A stretch of 64,000 nucleotides of DNA from SZUA-309 sp965232595 (GCA_965232595.1 OZ246983.1:4278001-4342000); one strand, 5' to 3'. Counted from the stretch's first letter, positions 18,914 to 30,537 are shown. Numbers and translations: made by a program. Notes: generated by a model not told the origin, from the sequence alone.

Positions 18914-19350
18914 TACCGGTCTCCCAACATCTCGTCGATGGCATCGTTCGCCGCCTGATCCACCAGCTCGTTCTCAGGATGGCCGCTGTGCCCTTTCACC
19001 CAGTGCCACTCGACCTGATGCATCGCTGCCAGCCGATCCAGCTCCTCCCAGAGGTCCTGATTTTTCACAGGTTTCTTGGCGGCCGTTTTCCAGCCGTTCT
19101 TTTTCCACTTCGCCACCCAGCCGGTGATGCCCTGGCGCACGTACTGAGAGTCGGTGGTCAGCTTCACGGTTCCCGGCCGCTTCAGCGCCGCCAGGCCCTG
19201 AATCGCCGCCATCAGCTCCATCCGATTGTTGGTCGTTTCCGGCTCCGCGCCTTTGACCAGCTTCTCCGCATCGCCGTAGCGCAGGAAGGCGGCCCAGCCG
19301 CCAGGGCCGGGATTTCCTCTGCAGGCACCGTCTGTGAAGATCTCAACCAG
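18913..19350 (-). CDS. rnhA: Ribonuclease HI
   Basis: Cleaves RNA in RNA-DNA hybrids. The catalytic set is visible: FTDGACRGNPGPGGW, the Glu in NNRMELMAAI, TTDSQYV, and KGHSGHPENELVDQAA. The conserved domain begins at VEIFTDG, and E. coli RNase HI has only four residues before it. In this frame there is no ATG, GTG or TTG near that point; the nearest is a GTG at 19506, 52 codons upstream and wholly inside the methyltransferase gene. I therefore place the start at a CTG (19350), which overlaps the upstream TGA region and could work by reinitiation. That gives 145 residues against 155 in E. coli. Confidence 0.85.
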   Translation of the reverse strand: MVEIFTDGACRGNPGPGGWAAFLRYGDAEKLVKGAEPETTNNRMELMAAIQGLAALKRPGTVKLTTDSQYVRQGITGWVAKWKKNGWKTAAKKPVKNQDLWEELDRLAAMHQVEWHWVKGHSGHPENELVDQAANDAIDEMLGDR

Positions 19351-20200
19351 CGTCTTCGGTCCCGTCTGTGGGCGCGTCAGGGCCGCTCGCGGCCGTGGAC
19401 AAGGTGCCCGGGAAGTGGCTGATACGTGCTGACAGCTTCGGGTAGGCGGCTGGGACCAGCTTCCTGCTACCGACGGAGCTCCTCGACCAGTCCGGGCGCA
19501 TGGCACTGGCCTGCTTGACCGCAGAGATCACGTACACGCCGCCCAGGGGGATCCGTCGCTCCGCGCAGAGGCTGCGCAGCTTCCGCCAGACCCCGGCATC
19601 TTTGTTGCGGGTGCTGAACGGGAGATCATACGCAAGATATTTCACTTCCTGCTGAAGCTCGAAACCGAGTACCGCCAGCCAGTCCTGAAGACGACCTGGG
19701 CTGACGAAGCGCAGGCCACTGAAGCTATCTTTGAAGAATCTTGCGTATGCACCCCGCAGGCCCCACAGGCTCCAGGGATTGAAGGAAACGATGAGCAGGC
19801 GACCGCCCGGGGCCAGCGAGCGGGCAATCTCCCGCATTGCCCCTCTGGGGTCCTCTGAGGTCTCCAGAACGTGATGTAGCACCACCGCATCGAGCGACTT
19901 ATTGCGCAGCGGCAGTTCGTGCAGATCGGCGCGAAAGCGCCCGGATTCAGCCTCTTCCCCGCCCTCGCCGGGCGGCTCCGCAGCCCCGGTCTCGAGCCGG
20001 AAACGGTTCCGAATCATGCACCCGCGCACGGTATCGGTGAGATCCGTGTGGCAACCTGCCCAAAGCAGGGTATCGCCATGGAATCGGCGCGCGCACTCGC
20101 CGATCATGGGGGTCTGCTCCTCGAGGAGGCGACGCCCGGCGCTTGAATCGAACCAGGATGCGAGACGTTCTAGGGAGGAAGTTGCCAAGTGCAAAGACAT
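19343..20200 (-). CDS. Class I SAM-dependent methyltransferase (YafS-like)
   Basis: A 285-residue protein with a class I methyltransferase core: FRADLHELPLRNKSLDAVVLHHVLETSEDPRGAMREIARSLAPGGRLLIVSFNPWSLWG. The usual N-terminal GxGxG motif is replaced by LLWAGCHTD. Position between mltD and rnhA-dnaQ matches yafS of E. coli and its Pseudomonas counterpart, so this is that family; its substrate is unknown. Two starts are possible, ATG 20200 and ATG 20221; neither has a clear ribosome site and I prefer the shorter. The last bases overlap the rnhA start. A long Ser/Pro-rich tail after about residue 240 follows the domain. Confidence 0.82.
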   Translation of the reverse strand: MSLHLATSSLERLASWFDSSAGRRLLEEQTPMIGECARRFHGDTLLWAGCHTDLTDTVRGCMIRNRFRLETGAAEPPGEGGEEAESGRFRADLHELPLRNKSLDAVVLHHVLETSEDPRGAMREIARSLAPGGRLLIVSFNPWSLWGLRGAYARFFKDSFSGLRFVSPGRLQDWLAVLGFELQQEVKYLAYDLPFSTRNKDAGVWRKLRSLCAERRIPLGGVYVISAVKQASAMRPDWSRSSVGSRKLVPAAYPKLSARISHFPGTLSTAASGPDAPTDGTEDAG

Positions 20201-20238
20201 ACAGCAAAGTACCTGATCCATTCTGACTGCAGCTTCTG

Positions 20239-21810
20239 ATGTCCGCAAGCACACGCGCGTTGATGACGCGACCCCATAGGCTTGTGGCGGCGACCTGCGC
20301 CGCGCTGTTGCTGCTGCTCGGCTGCCAGACCACGGTTCCGAGCATGCCCCCGGAGGAGCTGAACAGCGCCGTGCTGGCAGCGACCACTGCACCGATGCCA
20401 AGCGCCCCATATACCGAAGGCGATCTCATCGCGCCCGGCGTGCACCTGCCGGATCCGAACCTCTGGGCAGACATGATCGCCGGCTTCCAGCTGGACCGGC
20501 ACACCGAGCAGAAGCGTGTGCAGCAGGAGCTGCGCTGGCTGCAGCGTCACCCGAGCTACCTGCACCGCATGCAAGGGCGCCTGGGTCGGCACCTGGCCTA
20601 CATCCACGCCGAGGTGGAAGCACGTGGCATGCCGAGCGAGCTGGCTCTACTGCCGATCGTCGAGAGCGCTCTGGATCCCTACGCGTTTTCCCACGGAGGA
20701 GCGGCCGGCCTCTGGCAGTTCATTCCGGCTACCGCCACCCGCTTCGGCCTGGAGCGCAACTGGTGGTACGAAGGTCGGCGCGATCCGGTAGCGGCCACAG
20801 ACGCCGCGCTCGATTACCTGCAGGTCCTGCACAACCGGTTCGATGACTGGTACCTGGCACTGGCAGGCTACAACGCCGGTGAGGGTAACGTCAGCCGGGC
20901 CAAGCGGCGGGCTCCAGAAGGCGCCGGCTTCTTCGAGCTGAAGCTGCCCCGGGAAACTTCCGCCTACGTGCCGCGGCTGCTGGCGCTGGCCGAGCTGGTC
21001 GCCAACCCGGAGGCGCTCGGCGTCACCCTGCCCGAGCTCAGCCCCGAGATACCCTTCGAAGTGGTCAGCACCGGTAGCCAGATGGATCTGAGCGTCATCA
21101 GCCGGGTGACCGAGATTGATGTGGAAACGCTCTACCTCTGGAACCCGGCGCTGAACCAGTGGTCCACGCCACCCCAGGGCCCACACCACCTCATCCTGCC
21201 GAACGAGCTGGCTGCCAACGCGGCAGCGCGTATCGCCGCGGTGCCGGCAGACGAGCGCGTGGAGTGGTTGCGGGTGACCGTACGCTCAGGCGACACCCTG
21301 AGCCAGCTGGCGGCCCGTCATCGTACCGATGTGGCCAGCCTGAAGCAGGCCAACGGCCTGAGGAACAGCCGAATTACCGCAGGCGACTCGCTGCTGATCC
21401 CGAAAACGCCTGCAGCAATCTCGAACAGCATCACCAGCCGCAATCAGGGCACCACCTACGTGGTGCAGAACGGCGACTCCCTGTGGACCATCAGCCGGGC
21501 GCACAACATCCCGATCAACAAGCTGATGAAAACCAACCACGTCGGCCCGAAGGATTACCTGCGGGTGGGACAGAAGCTCACCCTGCCAGGCGGCAGCACC
21601 TCCCCCATGGCGGTGAGCGCAGCGCGGGAGGCGCAGATCCGCAAGGTTCGTTACGGCGTTCGCCGCGGTGACTCGCTGGCCCGGATCGCCAGCAAGTTCA
21701 ACGTGCGGGTGAACGACATCGTCAGCTGGAACAAGCTGAACGCCAAAGACTACCTGCAGCCGGGTCAGACCCTGCTGTTGTACGTGAACGCCTCAACCGG
21801 CACCGACTAG
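20239..21810 (+). CDS. mltD: Membrane-bound lytic murein transglycosylase D, lipoprotein
   Basis: Cleaves peptidoglycan glycan strands in the periplasm. The 523-residue protein starts with a lipoprotein signal (hydrophobic LVAATCAALLLLLGC, lipobox LLGC). The lysozyme-like domain has the catalytic Glu in LPIVESALDPY (about 141), then GLWQFIPATA and ALAGYNAGEGNV. Three LysM repeats follow (about 350-395, 410-455, 473-520), each beginning RSGDTL, QNGDSL or RRGDSL, which bind the wall. ATG 20263 is an alternative start closer to the signal peptide. Divergent from the methyltransferase with only 38 bases between. Its stop overlaps the ppiD stop. Confidence 0.95.
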   Translation: MSASTRALMTRPHRLVAATCAALLLLLGCQTTVPSMPPEELNSAVLAATTAPMPSAPYTEGDLIAPGVHLPDPNLWADMIAGFQLDRHTEQKRVQQELRWLQRHPSYLHRMQGRLGRHLAYIHAEVEARGMPSELALLPIVESALDPYAFSHGGAAGLWQFIPATATRFGLERNWWYEGRRDPVAATDAALDYLQVLHNRFDDWYLALAGYNAGEGNVSRAKRRAPEGAGFFELKLPRETSAYVPRLLALAELVANPEALGVTLPELSPEIPFEVVSTGSQMDLSVISRVTEIDVETLYLWNPALNQWSTPPQGPHHLILPNELAANAAARIAAVPADERVEWLRVTVRSGDTLSQLAARHRTDVASLKQANGLRNSRITAGDSLLIPKTPAAISNSITSRNQGTTYVVQNGDSLWTISRAHNIPINKLMKTNHVGPKDYLRVGQKLTLPGGSTSPMAVSAAREAQIRKVRYGVRRGDSLARIASKFNVRVNDIVSWNKLNAKDYLQPGQTLLLYVNASTGTD

Positions 21811-23708
21811 AAAGCCGGTCGGCTGATCGAGGCGTCTTTCTCCAGCGCCTGGAAGTACCCGTCGAAATCCATGGTCTGAGCCCGGGTCGCCAGGAACTGC
21901 TGCATGCCCTGGATCTCAGCCTCGGTCATGGTCGAGAGGTCACCGTCTTCGACCCGGGTCATGGTGATCACGTAGCGGGTGCCGTCGCCAGCCTGGGCGC
22001 TACCCACCTGCTTGCCGTCCACCGGTCGGGTCAACTCGAAGGCCGCGCTCAAGACTTCCGGCGGTACTCCGATCTCGTTTCTTCGCGCAAGCTCCCGGGT
22101 CTGCCAGCTGAGGCCAAACTCGTTGGCAATAACGGACACGTTCTCGTCCGCCTGCACCCTCGCCAGGGCATCCGCATGTGCACTCTCCAGCGCCAGGCGC
22201 GCCTGCTCACCGGCGATCCCGGCCCGGATGTCTTCGGCGACGGTTTCGAACGGGATGGTCTCCGGCTCGTTACGCAGCAGCACCCGTGAAACCACCGCCC
22301 GATTTTCGAGGTACTCGATTGCCGGGCTGTTGTAGCCCTGATCCAGCACCTCGGTGGTGAACAGGCTTTCCCGCAGCATCACGTTGCCGAAGATGCCAGA
22401 GCCCGTGCTACGGCTGATGCCCTCGGCGTTCTGGATCTCGAGGCCGAGCGCCGAGCTGATCCCGTCCAGCGCTTCCGGTTGCTCGAACGCCAGGTTGTCG
22501 AGCTCACGCACCCGGTCGAGGAACAGCCGTTCCGCTTCAGACCGTTTCAGGCCCATCTCGATCTCGGCACGCATGTCCTCGAGCGACGGGAACTCCGTGG
22601 CGATCACTTCTTTCAGCTCGATCAGGTGCACGCCGAAATCCGTCTGCACCGGATCGGAGATCTGTCCGACTTCCAGCGCCCAGAGCGCTTCTTCGAACTC
22701 CGGCGCGAACAGGCCGCGGCCAACCGGGCCCAGGTCGCCGCCCGCTGCCTTGGAGCCAGGATCCTCCGAGTACTCGGCCGCAATCTCTGCGAAGCTCTCT
22801 CCTGCTTCGATCCGGGCTTTGAGCGCCGCGAGCTCTGCGGAAGCTTGCTCCGCTGAGCGGTCATCGGTGATCTGCAGCAGGATGTGGCGGCTGTCGCGCT
22901 GCTCATCGCCGAGCGAGGCCGCTTTCTCCCGCTCGTAGCCGGCGATGATGTCGTCCTCGCTGACCTCGATGCTCGGATCGTCGATCAGGCCGTCCAACGT
23001 GAGCTCAACGTAGGCGACGTCCACGGTCTCCTCGGTCATGTAGTCGAGCAGGTTCTCCTCGTAGCGGACCCTGACGTCATCCTCGCTCACCTCCACCGAA
23101 TCCAGGAACGACGCTTCGTCGAACGCAAGATAAGCGATGTCGCGCCGCTGGCTCAGGATTCGTGCCTGCTCCCTGAGCTCCCAGTTGGTGCTGATCGCCG
23201 TTTCGATGATGCCGTTACGGAGTTGCTCAACGCCGATCAGCTCGCCGGTGAGCGACAGAAACTCGGTCGGCGTGTAGCCGAGCATGTTCACCACACGGCG
23301 ATAGGTGTTCTCTTCGAACTGACCATCGATCAGGAAGTTCGGGTTGCTCGTGACGATCTCGTTGACCTGCCGGTCGCTGGCGCCGACGCCAAGATCACCC
23401 GCAGCCTGGGACAGCAGCATGCGGCTGATGAGCTGATTGATCACCGAGTTCTGCAGCATCGAGGGATCGATCATGTTCGGGTCGAAGCCCTCGCCGAACT
23501 GTGCAGCCAGACGTCGACGCTCCCGCTCTGCCTCCACGGTCAGATCACCCTGGGTGATGTCTTCACCGTTGACGCTGGCGACGGAAGGATCCGTGGTCAG
23601 AAACAGATTGAAGGCGCCGAAGCCGAAGATGGCGAGGACGAAGATGATCGCGCCGACGAGAACCTTGAAAAACAGGCTCTGAGTCTGGTCACGTAATTTC
23701 TGGAGCAT
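21807..23708 (-). CDS. ppiD: PpiD, membrane-anchored periplasmic folding factor
   Basis: A 633-residue SurA-like chaperone. The N-terminus MLQKLRDQTQSLFFKVLVGAI carries a single membrane helix (about 12-34). A SurA-N chaperone domain follows, then a parvulin domain at about 265-360 (RHILLQI...FAEIAAEYSEDPGSKAAGGDLGPVGRG...FGVHLIELKEV), then a second inactive rotamase-like region and tail. It assists outer-membrane and periplasmic proteins as they leave the Sec channel. Downstream of hupB, as in E. coli and Pseudomonas, but separated from it by a terminator, so it needs its own promoter or read-through. Confidence 0.94.
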   Translation of the reverse strand: MLQKLRDQTQSLFFKVLVGAIIFVLAIFGFGAFNLFLTTDPSVASVNGEDITQGDLTVEAERERRRLAAQFGEGFDPNMIDPSMLQNSVINQLISRMLLSQAAGDLGVGASDRQVNEIVTSNPNFLIDGQFEENTYRRVVNMLGYTPTEFLSLTGELIGVEQLRNGIIETAISTNWELREQARILSQRRDIAYLAFDEASFLDSVEVSEDDVRVRYEENLLDYMTEETVDVAYVELTLDGLIDDPSIEVSEDDIIAGYEREKAASLGDEQRDSRHILLQITDDRSAEQASAELAALKARIEAGESFAEIAAEYSEDPGSKAAGGDLGPVGRGLFAPEFEEALWALEVGQISDPVQTDFGVHLIELKEVIATEFPSLEDMRAEIEMGLKRSEAERLFLDRVRELDNLAFEQPEALDGISSALGLEIQNAEGISRSTGSGIFGNVMLRESLFTTEVLDQGYNSPAIEYLENRAVVSRVLLRNEPETIPFETVAEDIRAGIAGEQARLALESAHADALARVQADENVSVIANEFGLSWQTRELARRNEIGVPPEVLSAAFELTRPVDGKQVGSAQAGDGTRYVITMTRVEDGDLSTMTEAEIQGMQQFLATRAQTMDFDGYFQALEKDASISRPAF

Positions 23709-23786
23709 CGGAGATTCCTGAGATCGAGTTGTATTGCTTTCGGGGTGTCGGGAGAAACGCAGAAAAGTAACAAGTGGAAAAACGAA

Positions 23787-23812
23787 AAAAAGGCGCGGTT
23801 AAGCGCCTTTTT
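23787..23812 (-). terminator. Bidirectional intrinsic terminator after hupB
   Basis: A 10-bp stem, aaaaaggcgc (23787-23796) with gcgccttttt (23803-23812), and a 6-base loop. Both ends are A or T tracts, so it works on either strand; in the minus direction it ends hupB, whose stop is 24 bases upstream. Confidence 0.88.
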
Positions 23813-23835
23813 GCAAGTTGTTGGGGGTTAAGCGT

Positions 23836-24108
23836 CTAGTTCAGGGCGTCCTTGAGCGCTTTGCCTGGTTTAAATGCCGGTACCTTGGCTGCCGCGATCT
23901 GGATAGGCGCGCCGGTCTGCGGATTGCGTCCGGTACGCGCTGCACGATCCCTGACGGTGAAAGTGCCGAAGCCAACCAGCGAAACTGGATCAGCTTGCTT
24001 AAGAGAATCAGTGATCGCATCTATTGCCGCATCCAAAGCTCTGCCAGCAGCAGCCTTGGAAATATCTGCGGAGTCCGCGATTCGATCAATCAGTTCGGTT
24101 TTGTTCAC
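23836..24108 (-). CDS. hupB: DNA-binding protein HU-beta
   Basis: A 90-residue histone-like protein that bends and compacts DNA as a dimer. It has the HU signature GFGTFTVRDRAARTGRNPQTG, the DNA-contact arm and the end KPGKALKDALN. Length equals E. coli HU. It has its own promoter (24192-24220) and its own terminator, so it is a strong monocistronic unit inside the lon/hupB/ppiD block. Confidence 0.97.
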   Translation of the reverse strand: MNKTELIDRIADSADISKAAAGRALDAAIDAITDSLKQADPVSLVGFGTFTVRDRAARTGRNPQTGAPIQIAAAKVPAFKPGKALKDALN

Positions 24109-24191
24109 ATTCTGCCCCTCTGTGATGATGAAGTTCCAAGCCGCCGGATTTATCGTTGTTATTCCGTGCCAGGCCTGGAGGCTCGCGGGTT

Positions 24192-24220
24192 TTTATACCA
24201 ACACCCCAGAGGGCCTGCAA
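24192..24220 (-). promoter_or_regulatory. Predicted sigma70 promoter of hupB
   Basis: On the minus strand, TTGCAG (24215-24220) and TATAAA (24192-24197) are separated by exactly 17 bases. The start would be near 24185, leaving a leader of about 75 bases before hupB. Confidence 0.7.
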
Positions 24221-24246
24221 GCCGAAAACACCGTCGCAGCCCGCAT

Positions 24247-26715
<2,469 letters not shown>

Positions 26716-26748
26716 TCCAAGTGTTTCCAGTTGCTTGCAACACGCGCG

Positions 26749-26772
26749 CTCACGCCAGAAGGCTGACGTGAG
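26749..26772 (-). repeat. Hairpin in the clpX-lon spacer
   Basis: ctcacgccag (26749-26758) and ctgacgtgag (26763-26772) form a 10-bp stem with one G-U type pair and a 4-base loop, 33 bases before the lon start. There is no T tract. It may be an mRNA-processing or regulatory element. Confidence 0.45.
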
Positions 26773-26833
26773 TGACCAGACGTGCTGGCCCGCTCAGGGG
26801 CTCGGTGGCCACTTCAGGCCAATTGCAGGGAGT

Positions 26834-28114
26834 TTAGTCCTGCGGAGAGGCCTGTGCCTTGTCGACGTTCTCGTACATGAGCATTGGGTCGCTTTCGCCC
26901 TTGATCACGCTTTCGTCGATTACGACTTTCGTCACAGATTCGGTGGAAGGCAGGTCATACATGGTGTCGAGCAGCACTGCCTCGAGAATGGAGCGCAGGC
27001 CGCGAGCACCCGTCTTCCGCTCCATGGCCTTCTGAGCCACTGCGCGCAGAGCGTCCTCACGGAAGTCCACTTCCACACCTTCCATCTCGAAGAGCTTGGT
27101 GTACTGCTTGGTGAGCGAGTTCTTCGGCTCCGTGAGGATCCGAACCAGAGCTTCCGTGTCCAGCTCCTCCAGGGTCGCGACCACCGGCAGGCGCCCGACG
27201 AATTCCGGGATCAGGCCGTAGTGGATGAGATCTTCCGGCTCCACCCGTCGCAGGGTCTCGCCGATGGACTTCTTGTCCTCGTCGCCCTTCACCTGAGCGC
27301 CGAAGCCGATGCCCGACTTTTCGGAGCGGTCCATGATCACCTTGTCGAGGCCCGCGAAGGCGCCACCGCAGATGAACAGGATGTTTGAGGTGTCCACCTG
27401 CAGGAATTCCTGCTGCGGATGCTTGCGGCCGCCCTGGGGCGGCACGGAAGCCACCGTGCCCTCGATCAGCTTCAGCAGTGCCTGCTGCACGCCTTCACCG
27501 GAAACATCGCGGGTGATGGAGGGGTTGTCGGACTTGCGGGAGATCTTGTCGATCTCGTCGATGTAGACGATGCCGACCTGAGCCCGTTCCACGTCGTAGT
27601 CACACTTCTGCAGCAGCTTCTGAATGATGTTCTCGACATCCTCACCCACGTAACCGGCTTCGGTCAGAGTGGTGGCATCAGCAATGGTGAACGGCACGTC
27701 GAGCAGTCGGGCCAGGGTTTCGGCAAGCAGCGTCTTACCGCTACCGGTCGGACCGATCAGCAGGATGTTCGACTTCGACAGCTCGACCTCGTCCTTCTTG
27801 CCGGTGTAGTTCAACCGCTTGTAGTGGTTGTACACCGCGACGGACAGCACCTTCTTTGCGTGGTCCTGGCCGATGACGTACTCGTCGAGAATGTCTTTGA
27901 TTTCCTGAGGCACCGGCAGGCGGTCGTTCTGCTTGGTCTGACCACCCTCGGAAACTTCCTCGCGGATGATGTCGTTGCAGAGCTCGACGCACTCGTCGCA
28001 GATGAATACAGACGGGCCGGCGATGAGCTTGCGCACTTCGTGCTGGCTCTTGCCGCAGAAGGAGCAGTATAAGAGCTTGCCTGAGTCGTCGCCCTTACCG
28101 CTTTCGTCTGACAT
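26834..28114 (-). CDS. clpX: ClpX, ATPase subunit of the Clp protease
   Basis: A 426-residue AAA+ unfoldase that feeds substrates to ClpP. The N-terminal zinc domain has CSFCGKSQHEV and CDECVELC. The ATPase domain has Walker A GPTGSGKT near residue 120, Walker B IVYIDEIDKI, the pore loop GYVGEDVE and the ClpP-binding loop containing the IGF tripeptide (SGIGFGAQV). Length equals E. coli ClpX (424). The gap to clpP (28115-28340) contains no gene and no terminator that I can see. Confidence 0.98.
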   Translation of the reverse strand: MSDESGKGDDSGKLLYCSFCGKSQHEVRKLIAGPSVFICDECVELCNDIIREEVSEGGQTKQNDRLPVPQEIKDILDEYVIGQDHAKKVLSVAVYNHYKRLNYTGKKDEVELSKSNILLIGPTGSGKTLLAETLARLLDVPFTIADATTLTEAGYVGEDVENIIQKLLQKCDYDVERAQVGIVYIDEIDKISRKSDNPSITRDVSGEGVQQALLKLIEGTVASVPPQGGRKHPQQEFLQVDTSNILFICGGAFAGLDKVIMDRSEKSGIGFGAQVKGDEDKKSIGETLRRVEPEDLIHYGLIPEFVGRLPVVATLEELDTEALVRILTEPKNSLTKQYTKLFEMEGVEVDFREDALRAVAQKAMERKTGARGLRSILEAVLLDTMYDLPSTESVTKVVIDESVIKGESDPMLMYENVDKAQASPQD

Positions 28115-28340
28115 AGGATTGCCTCTGTTTCTTTCTGGTTAGCATCCCGGGGGGGAGTCTTTTAAGCACTGCGTACCCCGCACATCCAGGGCGCGCAGCA
28201 GCCGATGCCGCTACCTTGCGTGCTCGGTGCCTATATTGCAAGCCCTTGAATTGCGACGACTGTGTGGCCGTCTTGCGACCAAAATGTCGCCCTCGCAGGC
28301 CCGTTGTCTGTTGGCTGTAGCCGCGTCCGTCGCCGGCCGG

Positions 28341-28988
28341 TTACTCACCAACCGCCTTGGCCAGCGGCTTCCTCGGCATCTGCACGGTATCGATCAGGCC
28401 GTACTCCGCAGCCTCTTCGGGGCTCATCCAGAAGTCCCGATCCGTGTCCTCGGCGATCCGCTCCACCGGCTGGCCGGTGTGATCGGCGAGCATCTGATTG
28501 AGGCGCTCCCGCATCAGCAGGATTTCCTTCGCCTGGATCTCGATGTCCGCCGCCACGCCGCGGGAGCCGCCGGAGGGCTGGTGGATCATCATTCTGGAGT
28601 TCGGCAGGCAGTACCGCTTGCCCGGGGCACCGGCTGCGAGCAGGAAGGAGCCCATGCTGGCCGCCTGACCGATGCACATGGTGCTGACGTCGGAGCGGAT
28701 GAACTGCATGGTGTCGTAGATCGCCATGCCGGCAGTTACGCTGCCGCCCGGAGAATTAATGTAAAGGTGTATGTCTTTATCGGGGTTTTCCGACTCCAGG
28801 TAGAGCAGTTGCGCCACAACCAGGTTCGCCACGTTGTCTTCGACCGGGCCGACCATGAAGACGATCCGCTCTTTCAGCAGCATGGAGTAAATGTCGTAGG
28901 CGCGTTCGCCCCGGGCCGACTGCTCGACCACCATGGGCACCAGACCCAGGTTGGTGATCGGCGTGTTGAAGTTGTCTGTCTGGCTCAT
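28341..28988 (-). CDS. clpP: ClpP, serine peptidase subunit of the Clp protease
   Basis: A 215-residue barrel-forming peptidase. The catalytic triad is visible: Ser in GQAASMGSF (about 110), His in MMIHQPSGG (about 135) and Asp in EDTDRDFWM (about 185). It starts at ATG 28988 (MSQTDNFNTPITNLGLVPMVVEQSARGERAYD in outline); the N-terminal pro-segment should be cleaved. Order tig-clpP-clpX-lon is the canonical one. It degrades proteins unfolded by ClpX, whose gene follows. Confidence 0.97.
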   Translation of the reverse strand: MSQTDNFNTPITNLGLVPMVVEQSARGERAYDIYSMLLKERIVFMVGPVEDNVANLVVAQLLYLESENPDKDIHLYINSPGGSVTAGMAIYDTMQFIRSDVSTMCIGQAASMGSFLLAAGAPGKRYCLPNSRMMIHQPSGGSRGVAADIEIQAKEILLMRERLNQMLADHTGQPVERIAEDTDRDFWMSPEEAAEYGLIDTVQMPRKPLAKAVGE

Positions 28989-29048
28989 CGTAGGCGGCTC
29001 CAAATGCTCTCAATAATCGTGCGGCGCGGCTGGTAATCGGCCCGGCTG

Positions 29049-30449
29049 TCAGGACTTATCGTCTTCAGACGCGGTTTCTTCAGTCGCGTCGTCCGTCGCT
29101 GCCGGCTCGGCCTCGTCGGCTTCCTCGGGCTCCGGCGCGATCGCAGCGCCAGTCAGCGCGTCCTGATACGTGGTTGTGACCACCTCAACCGCCGCTTGTT
29201 CCAATATATGGTCGACGACCTGATCTTCCAAGACCGCCATCTCGATCTGCTGCAGCTGTTCCGGGTTGCTGTAGTAGTAGCTCACAACCTGGCTCGGATC
29301 CGCATAGCCGGCTGCCAGCTCCTCCACCCGGGCTTTCACCCGGTCTTCGTCCGCCTTCAGCTCGCCTGAAGTGACAATCTCATTGACGATTAAGCCAACG
29401 GAAACCCGCTTCTCAGCCTGCTCGGTAAACAGATCGTCCGGAAGGTCGATATCCGGTGCCTGACCGCCCTGCCCGTACATCTGGAACTGCTGCAGCATCT
29501 GCTGCTTCTGGTTCTGGATCTCCTGACCCACCATGGCCTGAGGCAGCTGGACGCTGTGCAGGCGGTGCAGCTCGTCCATGACCTGGCTCTTCAGCTGGTT
29601 GGTGATCGCCGCATCCAGCTCGCGCTGCATGTTGGACCGGACCTCGGCGTGAAACGCTTCCAGACCGCCCTCTTCGACCCCGAAGGTCTTGAAGAACTCG
29701 TCATCCAGCTCCGGCACGGTGGGTTCTTCCACCGTTTTGATGGTCACGGAGAACGTGGCCGTCTTGCCCTGCAGGTCTTCGCTGCCGTAATCGTCCGGGA
29801 AGGTGGCGGCAAACTCGCCGCTGTCCCCTTCGGCAAGGCCGCGCACGCCCTGATCGAAATCCTCGATCATCTGGCCGGCGCCGACCTCGAAGGACATGTC
29901 CTCGCCGCTGCCCCCGTCAAACGCCTCGTCGTCAATCTTGCCAACGAAGTCCAGGGTCACCTTGTCACCTTCCTGAGCGCCCCGTTCCACTTGCGCCCAG
30001 TCTTTGCGTTGCTCACGTAGCCGATCGATCATTTCGGCCAGGTCGTCGTCGCTGATCTCCGCTTCCGGCCGTTTGACCGCCACCTTGCCGAGATCCGTCA
30101 GCTCGACCGTCGGGAAAACCTCAAAAGTCGCCGTAAACTCGAAGTCGATGCCCGGATCCATCTTCACCACTTCCAGGCTCGGCGAGCCGGCCGGCGACAG
30201 ATCTTCCTGCTGCACGGCCTCGACAAAGCTCGACTGCATGAGCTCGCCGGCCACCTCAGCGCGCACGGCCGGGCCGAACCGGCGCCGGACCTCCCGCATG
30301 GGCACTTTGCCCGGACGGAAGCCGGGCAGGCGAACCTGGCCTGCGGCCTGGCCCAGGCGGTCGGTAATCTGTTCTTCGAAAGTCTCGGAAGGCACTGAAA
30401 TGGTCAGGCGCCGCTCGAGGCCGCTGGTGGTTTCTATGGAGATCTGCAT
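29049..30449 (-). CDS. tig: Trigger factor, ribosome-associated chaperone
   Basis: Binds nascent chains at the ribosome exit. The 466-residue protein has the ribosome-binding region around GFRPGKVPMREVRRRFG (about 44-60), the FKBP-type isomerase domain (about 155-245, GDKVTLDFVGKIDDEAFDGG) and the long helical C-terminal chaperone domain. A 45-residue acidic Ala/Glu/Asp tail extends it beyond E. coli tig (432). First gene of the tig-clpP-clpX row, with its own predicted promoter. Confidence 0.97.
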   Translation of the reverse strand: MQISIETTSGLERRLTISVPSETFEEQITDRLGQAAGQVRLPGFRPGKVPMREVRRRFGPAVRAEVAGELMQSSFVEAVQQEDLSPAGSPSLEVVKMDPGIDFEFTATFEVFPTVELTDLGKVAVKRPEAEISDDDLAEMIDRLREQRKDWAQVERGAQEGDKVTLDFVGKIDDEAFDGGSGEDMSFEVGAGQMIEDFDQGVRGLAEGDSGEFAATFPDDYGSEDLQGKTATFSVTIKTVEEPTVPELDDEFFKTFGVEEGGLEAFHAEVRSNMQRELDAAITNQLKSQVMDELHRLHSVQLPQAMVGQEIQNQKQQMLQQFQMYGQGGQAPDIDLPDDLFTEQAEKRVSVGLIVNEIVTSGELKADEDRVKARVEELAAGYADPSQVVSYYYSNPEQLQQIEMAVLEDQVVDHILEQAAVEVVTTTYQDALTGAAIAPEPEEADEAEPAATDDATEETASEDDKS

Positions 30450-30509
30450 GTTCTGTGTCTGGTCGTTGGCTGTCAGGTTCTTGAGAATCGGGCCTTCAGA
30501 TGTGAGCCT

Positions 30510-30537
30510 GCCTGGAGTTCGGCCGCTGTCTCCAGGC
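30510..30537 (-). repeat. Stem-loop in the tig 5' leader
   Basis: gcctggag (30510-30517) and ctccaggc (30530-30537) form a perfect 8-bp stem with a 12-base loop, between the predicted tig start site and its ATG. Possible message-stability or control element. Confidence 0.5.

Noticed and set aside
26716..26833. sigma32 promoter for lon
   Set aside because: No CTTGAAA-like box at proper distance from a CCCAT-like element was found in the clpX-lon spacer, unlike the clear case at htpG.
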